DNA from: VFKU01 sp964620045
GTDB lineage: Bacteria; Hydrogenedentota; Hydrogenedentia; Hydrogenedentales; GCA-2746185
Direction: 5' to 3'
Length of the DNA stretch: 64,000 nt
NCBI GenBank assembly: GCA_964620045.1
Contig: CAZUJL010000005.1
Coordinates: forward strand, 1 to 64,000
Below, in pieces: positions 58,884 through 64,000 of this stretch (position 1 is the stretch's first letter; each line of letters begins with the position of its first letter). The translations under genes and the position numbers were made by a program. The notes beneath the pieces were generated by a model. It did not search any database. It saw only the letters and a program-made list of their open reading frames with translations, and was not told the DNA's origin.

Positions 58884-59353
58884 GACAACGCCTCCAATAC
58901 CAGTGCCAGCGCGCGATCCGCCGTCTGCTGCTTAATGCTCATGCGATCCCCTTCGAACTGGCACCGCTCAACGTTCGTGCCCGCCAGCCCCGCCACGCCG
59001 ATGTACACCAGACCGACCGGCTTCTGCGGCGTGCCGCCGTCCGGCCCGGCAATGCCGGTGCACGCAACGGCCCAGTCCGCCTCGAAGCGTTTCAAGGCCC
59101 CCTCGGCCATCTCGCGCGCGACAACCTCGCTGACGGCCCCGTACTGGTCCAGCGACTCTTGCTTGACGCCCAGCAGCTTAACCTTGGCGGCGTTGCTATA
59201 CGATACGACCCCGCCCTGGAAGTAGCTCGATGAACCGGGGGTGTTGGTCAGCCGATGGGCGATAAGGCCCCCCGAGCAGGATTCGGCCGTCGCCAAAAGC
59301 TGTTGCTTGGCACCCAAACGGGCGCCGATCATCACTTCGAGCGACTCAGCCAC
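58880..59353 (-). CDS. pncC: CinA-family nicotinamide-nucleotide amidase
   Basis: 157 aa from GTG at 59353, which has GGGGGAT about 9-15 bases upstream; the frame stays open further but without family similarity. The C-terminal CinA domain is complete: LLATAESCSGGLIAHRLTNTPGSSSYFQGGVVSYSNAAKVKLLGV, ACTGIAGPDGGTPQKPVGLVYIG and the catalytic Ser/Tyr region. It deamidates NMN to nicotinate mononucleotide for NAD recycling. It precedes dnaE in the same transcript. Confidence 0.9.
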   Translation of the reverse strand: MAESLEVMIGARLGAKQQLLATAESCSGGLIAHRLTNTPGSSSYFQGGVVSYSNAAKVKLLGVKQESLDQYGAVSEVVAREMAEGALKRFEADWAVACTGIAGPDGGTPQKPVGLVYIGVAGLAGTNVERCQFEGDRMSIKQQTADRALALVLEALS

Positions 59354-59441
59354 TACCCCGCATCCCCCAGCAGGGCCTACCTTAGCACCCGATTGGCCCG
59401 GTGACAAGCCCAAGCGCCGTGCGGATTTAGCCGGATGGGTA

Positions 59442-59470
59442 TTGCCGCGTAAGTCCTTTGCGGGTATAAT
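59442..59470 (+). promoter_or_regulatory. sigma-70-type promoter almost abutting the start codon
   Basis: TTGCCG (59442-59447), a 17-bp spacer, and a perfect TATAAT (59465-59470). The start codon of the transglycosylase is at 59478, so transcription would begin at or within one or two bases of the ATG. Confidence 0.65.
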
Positions 59471-59477
59471 TTTGCGT

Positions 59478-60341
59478 ATGGAGACGCGCCATCTCATAGC
59501 GCGTCCGGGGGGGTGGATCGCCGTGCTTCTGGCGGTCACCGTGTTGTGGGGTGATGCTTCCTCGGCGCAGAGCCGTTCCAAGACGTATTTCGTCGGGGAC
59601 GACGGCATCCCCGTGCTTACCAATCGCCCGCACGCCTACCGAAAAAAAGGCTACCAAGAACGAACCATCGTTTTTGATCCCGTCGTCACCACCGGTCGCT
59701 ATCGCTATTCGCCGGGCGAGTTCTCCGCCAGCGATTTCTCAGACATGGTGCGCCATTGGTCAAACCGGTACCGCCTCGATCCGAACATGGTGCTGGGCCT
59801 GATCAAGGCCGAGAGTAATTTCGATCCCTATGCCGTGTCGAAGGCGGGCGCGCGCGGGCTGATGCAGTTGATGCCCGGCACGGCGGAAGACATGCGCGTA
59901 AGCAACGTGTTCGACCCGGAGCAAAACATCGCCGGCGGCACGCAATACCTCGCGAAACTGCTGGAGTTGTTCGACAACCGCATCGAATTGGCCCTCGCCG
60001 CGTACAACGCCGGACCCTCGGCCGTGCAGGAACACAACGGCATCCCGCCCTTCAAGGAAACGCGCGCGTATGTGAAGAAGGTGCAGCAGTTCGCGCGTGA
60101 ATTCGCCACGGGGCAGGGGAACGTGCAACTGGCGGCGGCTGCGACGCATACCAAGGACTATCTGCCGGAAAACGGCAGCCGGTTCACGATTCACTACAAG
60201 AGCGGCGCCACACAGCCGGCCGACACGGTCAAGGAAGAGGAACTGTTTTACGCGGTCGAATACTCCGGCCGGAAGTATCTGGTGCGCAAGACCCACGTCG
60301 AAAAGATCGCGAAAGCGGACGAGGCCGGCACTCCCAAATAA
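59478..60341 (+). CDS. secreted lytic transglycosylase (SLT family)
   Basis: 287 aa from ATG at 59478, followed by a signal peptide (WIAVLLAVTVLWGDASSAQ). A DUF4124-like opening (YFVGDDGIPVLTNRP) precedes the SLT domain: YRLDPNMVLGLIKAESNFDPYAVSKAGARGLMQLMPGTA contains the catalytic Glu, then NIAGGTQYLAKLLELFDNRIELALAAYNAGPSAV. It cleaves peptidoglycan glycan strands in the periplasm. No ribosome site is visible, and the promoter suggests a leaderless mRNA. It is divergent from pncC-dnaE. Confidence 0.92.
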   Translation: METRHLIARPGGWIAVLLAVTVLWGDASSAQSRSKTYFVGDDGIPVLTNRPHAYRKKGYQERTIVFDPVVTTGRYRYSPGEFSASDFSDMVRHWSNRYRLDPNMVLGLIKAESNFDPYAVSKAGARGLMQLMPGTAEDMRVSNVFDPEQNIAGGTQYLAKLLELFDNRIELALAAYNAGPSAVQEHNGIPPFKETRAYVKKVQQFAREFATGQGNVQLAAAATHTKDYLPENGSRFTIHYKSGATQPADTVKEEELFYAVEYSGRKYLVRKTHVEKIAKADEAGTPK

Positions 60342-60371
60342 AACTGGGGGGATTATCACGTTCGTTCCTCT

Positions 60372-60482
60372 AGCCCTGAAAGGGCGTCCTAGAGTAGCCC
60401 AGGGCACAGCGAACGTTAGTGAGCGACGCCCTGGGCTACGTCGCTCCTTACTCATGAAGCCCTGAAGGGGCGATCTAGAGTA
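60372..60482. repeat. intergenic repeat island 1: direct repeats around an 11-bp hairpin
   Basis: A 25-base unit beginning AGCCCTGAA and ending CTAGAGTA occurs at 60372-60396 and, with a few changes, at 60458-60482. Between them TAGCCCAGGGC (60395-60405) pairs perfectly with GCCCTGGGCTA (60428-60438). No coding frame of note spans the 280-base gap. Confidence 0.8.
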
Positions 60483-60622
60483 AGCGAGGTAACGAACAAT
60501 GTAATTCCCAAACTGGGAACTCCCCAAGGCCGAATGACCCCAGGCGAATGTATGGCCGTTCGGTCTGGAAGTGCGCATAACCAACAGGAGTACGGGATCG
60601 CTGGAGGGTCCCGACGCATGGG

Positions 60623-61315
60623 GTGGACACACCGCTAACACTCGATCAGGTTTTCCCCTGGGGCCGTTCCTTCAATGAATACGGCCGCATGTTCTCCCTG
60701 CGCGCGGTTGACCTCGCCGCCAAACGGATTCTGGGCTGCGCCGACGGTCCCGCCGCCTTCAATTCGGTGCTTACGGCCCGCGGCGGACGCATCGTCTCCG
60801 TCGATCCGCTTTACGGGTTCTCCGAGACCGAAATCCGCTCACGGGTATCCGTCGCGCGCGAGCAAATCGTTGCCAATACCACGCGCAACTCCGCTGCTTA
60901 TCATTGGAACGAAATCCCGTCCGTCGATGCGATGGTGGCGCTGCGTATGCACGCGATGGACGCGTTTCTGCGCGACTTTGAGTCCGGAAGAGCGGAGGGT
61001 CGCTATGTTTCGTGCGGCCTGCCGGAGTTGCCGTTTCCCGACGACTCCTTCGATCTGGTCCTATGTTCGCACTTCCTGTTTTTGTACTCGCCCGTGCTGA
61101 CGCTGGAGTTTCACCTGACGGCGATTCGCGAGATGCTGCGCGTGGGCAAGGAGGCGCGAATATTTCCCTTGCTGGATTTCAACGGCGCCCCTTCACCGCA
61201 CGTGGTGCAGATTCAGGAAACCCTGCATGCGGCGGGCTATGCGTGCGAACTGCGCCGTGTGCCGTATGAGTTCCTGCGCGGAGCCCATACGATGCTGGTG
61301 ATTCGTTCGGAGTAA
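60623..61315 (+). CDS. methyltransferase-like protein (SAM-dependent fold)
   Basis: 230 aa from GTG at 60623; CTGGAGG is 16-22 bases upstream, rather far, so the start is uncertain. Strand 1 and its loop read KRILGCADGPAAFNSVLTARGGRIVSVDPLYG, in which the motif-I glycines are CADGPAAFN and the strand-2 acid is in VDP. LPELPFPDDSFDLVLCSHFLFLYSP is the classic motif II. IREMLRVGKEARIFPLLDF is motif III. The substrate is unknown. It lies between repeat islands 1 and 2. Confidence 0.75.
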   Translation: MDTPLTLDQVFPWGRSFNEYGRMFSLRAVDLAAKRILGCADGPAAFNSVLTARGGRIVSVDPLYGFSETEIRSRVSVAREQIVANTTRNSAAYHWNEIPSVDAMVALRMHAMDAFLRDFESGRAEGRYVSCGLPELPFPDDSFDLVLCSHFLFLYSPVLTLEFHLTAIREMLRVGKEARIFPLLDFNGAPSPHVVQIQETLHAAGYACELRRVPYEFLRGAHTMLVIRSE

Positions 61316-61361
61316 AATCTTGGGAACTGTATCGCTCGTTCCCAGCCCCGGAGGGGCGCGT

Positions 61362-61510
61362 GATAGTAGCCCGGCGTTTTAACGCCGGGTCTTGGGGAGC
61401 AAGTAAATCCTAAGTCCCGTAGGGACGACTGAGCCAGAAGTCAGTCGTCCCTACGGGACTTGATAAGTCGCTACGTGGTTTACCCGGCACTAAAGTGCCG
61501 GGCTACTATC
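61362..61510. repeat. intergenic repeat island 2: nested inverted repeats
   Basis: The outer arms GATAGTAGCCCGGC (61362-61375) and its exact complement (61497-61510) enclose a 21-bp perfect inverted repeat (61412-61432 with 61441-61461, 8-nt loop). Two local hairpins compete with the outer stem: CCCGGCGTT/AACGCCGGG (61370-61389) and CCCGGCAC/GTGCCGGG (61483-61502). It fills the gap between two convergent genes. Confidence 0.88.
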
Positions 61511-61574
61511 GGAGTCGTCTCTCCGGGACGGAACGTCTGCACACCGGGAACGATCGATGCGATTCCTAAGACTT

Positions 61575-64000
61575 TTAAGCCGATTTTTCGTTCAACTTGC
61601 TGGCGTCCGGCCCGAAGGGTTTGAGCGTAATGATGAGCAGCGGCAGCAGCGTCATCGACGCGAAGAAACCCACGAGCAGCGCGAGCGCCGTGAACAGGCC
61701 GAAGTACACATTCGGGATAAAATTCGAGAAGCACACGATCGCGAAGCCCACGACGGTGGTGATGGTCGTGTAGTAAATCGCGCGGCCGATGCTGTTGTGG
61801 CAGCGGTACATCGAGGCCTTGTAGTCCTTGTCGATCGAATACTCGTGTCGGAACCGGTGGATATAATGCAGCGCGAAGTCCACGGCCTCGCCGAGCGATA
61901 CGCCCGCGATCATGATCGTGAGAATGTTCAGCGGAATGTCCGCGAGACCCATCGTGCCCAGCGTCACCATGACGGGCGGGACGTTCGGCAGGAACGCAAT
62001 CGTCGCCAGCGTGGGGGAGCGGAACAGGATTACGAACATGAGCCAGATCGCGGCGTAGCTGACCGCAATCGTCTTGATCTGTGAGTTATACAAACTCTGC
62101 AGCATGTTGTTGTACAGCACGAATACGCCCGTCGCGCGAGGACGAATCGTGCCGTCCTGGAAAATCGGATCAGTCTTGAAGTATTCGTCGAAGCGTTCCA
62201 TCAGCCCCTTGCGGTTGAGGGATTTGCTCGATTCCTCCACGCGCAGCGCAATCCGAACCTTGTCGCGGTCCGGAGTGAGGTACGGCTTGATGACGGCGTC
62301 CTGAATTTCCTTGGGAATCGCGCCGAGCATCACGTTCAGGATGACCTGCGGAATCGGCTTGCCTTTGTTCACGCCCTCCGCGACACGCATCATCGTGTCC
62401 GGCGAAAGCACCTTGCCGCTCTCGGGCTGCGAGTCGACCCATTCATGGATGGCGCGAAGCTTTTTCAGGTTCTCGGCCTGGATCCAGAAGTCCTTGCCGT
62501 CGGCTTCCAACACAACTTCCAGCGGCGTCGTGCCCCCGAGGCGCTGGTCGATGACCGACATGCCGCGGTAGATTTCGGTGTTCTCGCGGAAGTAGTCGAT
62601 GAACCGGTTTTCGACCTTGAGTTTCGTGATGCCGTAGCCGAACACGACGATGATGATCGCCAACAGGCTATAAATCAGCCAGCCGTAGCGCTCCGTGAAG
62701 CGCGCGTACATCCGCATGGAGGAGTCTTCAAGCTTATCCGCTTCGTCGGTGGGCACTTTGCCTTTGGGAAAGTATTGCAAGGCGGCGGGAATCACGGTGA
62801 ACAGCAGCACGAAGGCCACCATGATGCCCCAGGACACGACCAGGCCAAGGTCCTTTAACGGCCGGATGTCGGCGAAGAACAGCGACCCGAACCCGACCAC
62901 CGTCGTGAGAGACATATAGAAACACGGCACGGCGACGTGGCGCACCGTTTCGAGCGTGATCTGGCGTGTAGTCCAGTCCGGATGCCGCGCGTAGGTCTCC
63001 TGGTAATGCGCGACGATGTGGATCGCCGTCATCAGCGTGATCACGATCAGCATGGCGGGGAAGTTGGACGTCACGATCGTGCCGGTCCAGTTCGTGAAGC
63101 CCATGTAGCCCATCATGATGAACAGCACCATCGCGCTGCAGATGAGCGGCAGAATGACCCACTTCAGGCGGCGGAAAAGGATGGTCAGCGTAATCACGAC
63201 CAGCGCAAAGGACGCAATACCGAAGACCTTAATGTCGTTGCGGACATAGGCAATGATGTCCGCGATGATCATCGGCACGCCGCCGGCATGCAGCTCGCCG
63301 ATCTGCGGCTCGTATTTCTCCACAATCGCGCGGCAGGCTTCGATGTTCCGCGTGTTCTGCGCAATGTCGGCTTCGTGAGCCTTCGCGTAATTCAGCTCGA
63401 CTTCGGCCAATTCCTTGGCTTCGTCGACACTCAGTCCAGACGCATGCTTCTTGTCCTTCAGATCGCGCCGCCGGTTATACAGATCCGTGTCGGCCTGCGG
63501 CGGGTCCTTGAACGTGACCTGCAAGGTCGTCGTCGTGCCGTCCTCGCTGATCAGGTAGTTCTTGTACAGCGGACTCTCGATCAGTTCCTTGCGCGCCAGT
63601 TCCTTGTCCGCCAGTGGCCGCTCACCACCCTGCAACGTCCGATAATCCGTCGCCAGCTTGAAAAGCTCAACGTCGGGACTATGAAACAGCGGCACATTCA
63701 AAATGCTGGTGACCGACTCGACATCTTCGATCTGCAGGAACTCTTTGGACATGTCCCCAATAACTTTGAGGTTCTTGTCCGAGAACAAATCCTCGCCGGC
63801 CGCGGGTGTTACGGTGACGAAAATATAGTCGTCGGAACCAAAGATCTCGCGGGTGTCGCTGTAGTACCGGAGGTCGGAGTCGTTCTCCAGCACGATCGAT
63901 TCGCTGGACGCGTCAAGGCTGAAGTCCTTAACGTGATACGCGAAGAATCCGAAGACGCCGAAGGCGACAAGCAGGAAGAACCACGGATACTGGAGTACGG
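61575..64000 (-). CDS. RND/MMPL-family membrane transporter, C-terminal part
   Basis: At least 808 codons; the frame is open to the right edge, so the N-terminus lies outside. Visible from the edge: a TM start (YPWFFLLVAFGVFGFFAYHV), an extracytoplasmic domain with FGSDDYIFVTVTP, then five TM helices (IASFALVVITLTILFRRL..., GYMGFTNWTGTIVTSNFPAMLIVITLMTAIHIVAHYQET), a second large domain, and a second TM block (MIAGVSLGEAVDFALHYIHRFRHEY). The twofold-repeated layout fits RND/MMPL proteins such as hopanoid or lipid exporters (HpnN-like). The His/Asp-rich TM segment AVDFALHYIHR may carry protons. Substrate unknown. Confidence 0.88.
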   Translation of the reverse strand, partial: VLQYPWFFLLVAFGVFGFFAYHVKDFSLDASSESIVLENDSDLRYYSDTREIFGSDDYIFVTVTPAAGEDLFSDKNLKVIGDMSKEFLQIEDVESVTSILNVPLFHSPDVELFKLATDYRTLQGGERPLADKELARKELIESPLYKNYLISEDGTTTTLQVTFKDPPQADTDLYNRRRDLKDKKHASGLSVDEAKELAEVELNYAKAHEADIAQNTRNIEACRAIVEKYEPQIGELHAGGVPMIIADIIAYVRNDIKVFGIASFALVVITLTILFRRLKWVILPLICSAMVLFIMMGYMGFTNWTGTIVTSNFPAMLIVITLMTAIHIVAHYQETYARHPDWTTRQITLETVRHVAVPCFYMSLTTVVGFGSLFFADIRPLKDLGLVVSWGIMVAFVLLFTVIPAALQYFPKGKVPTDEADKLEDSSMRMYARFTERYGWLIYSLLAIIIVVFGYGITKLKVENRFIDYFRENTEIYRGMSVIDQRLGGTTPLEVVLEADGKDFWIQAENLKKLRAIHEWVDSQPESGKVLSPDTMMRVAEGVNKGKPIPQVILNVMLGAIPKEIQDAVIKPYLTPDRDKVRIALRVEESSKSLNRKGLMERFDEYFKTDPIFQDGTIRPRATGVFVLYNNMLQSLYNSQIKTIAVSYAAIWLMFVILFRSPTLATIAFLPNVPPVMVTLGTMGLADIPLNILTIMIAGVSLGEAVDFALHYIHRFRHEYSIDKDYKASMYRCHNSIGRAIYYTTITTVVGFAIVCFSNFIPNVYFGLFTALALLVGFFASMTLLPLLIITLKPFGPDASKLNEKSA

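Noticed and set aside
55434..59225. Two long plus-strand frames opposite dnaE and pncC.
   Set aside because: Antisense shadows of a complete DNA polymerase; no motif or ribosome site.

Overview
The window is GC-rich bacterial chromosome of about 64 kb with dense genes on both strands. It carries core genes (alaS, ruvX, mltG, dnaE, pncC, ppdK, three tRNAs) among many exported degradative proteins: a DUF6807/PmoA-like protein, a ceramidase-like hydrolase, a sialidase/BNR protein, a beta-helix protein, a PIG-L deacetylase and a PQQ dehydrogenase. A prepilin-like protein with a GGANVLYLDG C-terminal signature, an ECF-type sigma factor beside a Ser/Thr kinase, and the abundance of beta-helix/BNR proteins suggest a Planctomycetes/Lentisphaerae/Hydrogenedentota-like lineage. 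This is inference from gene style; no rRNA or marker tree is available.

Layout. 1-2.6 kb: end of a DUF6807-like gene, a radical-SAM-like protein without its AdoMet cluster motif, tRNA-Gly and tRNA-Lys, and a small membrane protein. 2.6-5.8 kb: DUF4197, HD-domain and DHA2 MFS genes. 5.8-9.8 kb: an accessory island with five copies of a palindromic REP-like repeat, its probable Y1 (RAYT) transposase, a decayed transposase tail, a 5'-truncated RHS protein with a variable C-terminus, an overlapping ankyrin gene (probable immunity protein), and a second scrap of the same RHS repeat. 9.8-20.9 kb: transport, glycosyltransferase and exported-enzyme genes. 21.0-24.5 kb: a sigma-54 enhancer-binding protein followed by a consensus sigma-54 promoter with an upstream palindrome, leading into DUF4242, a small charged protein and an MddA-like methanethiol S-methyltransferase. 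24.5-26.3 kb: pseudopilin and an anchored Spy-like protein.

26.6-33.1 kb: a co-directional set of ECF-type sigma factor, a large membrane GAF/Ser-Thr kinase, an astacin metalloprotease, an unrecognised 219-aa protein and a class I isoprenoid-fold enzyme with a perfect DDxxD motif, closed by a strong terminator. I do not know a described system with this content; it is my best candidate for something new. 33.1-40.2 kb: ppdK, a methyltransferase, a CMD-family protein and a PQQ dehydrogenase. 40.3-46.6 kb: a cyclase-like/TPR protein with substituted active-site positions, tRNA-Arg, and an M24 peptidase - threonine aldolase - ABC exporter operon. 46.7-49.1 kb: three tandem SYLF-domain paralogues. 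49.2-55.4 kb: alaS-ruvX-mltG-GHMP kinase run and a metallophosphoesterase. 55.4-64 kb: dnaE, pncC, a lytic transglycosylase with a promoter almost abutting its start codon, two intergenic nested-repeat islands flanking a methyltransferase, and the C-terminal part of an RND/MMPL transporter cut by the window edge.

Base composition falls visibly around 2.2-2.6, 6.6-7.1, 8.2-9.3, 24.5-24.8 and 30.4-33.1 kb, matching the small orphan, RHS-tail/immunity and astacin/isoprenoid segments, as expected for acquired material. Assignments rest on motif recognition by eye; no database search was run.
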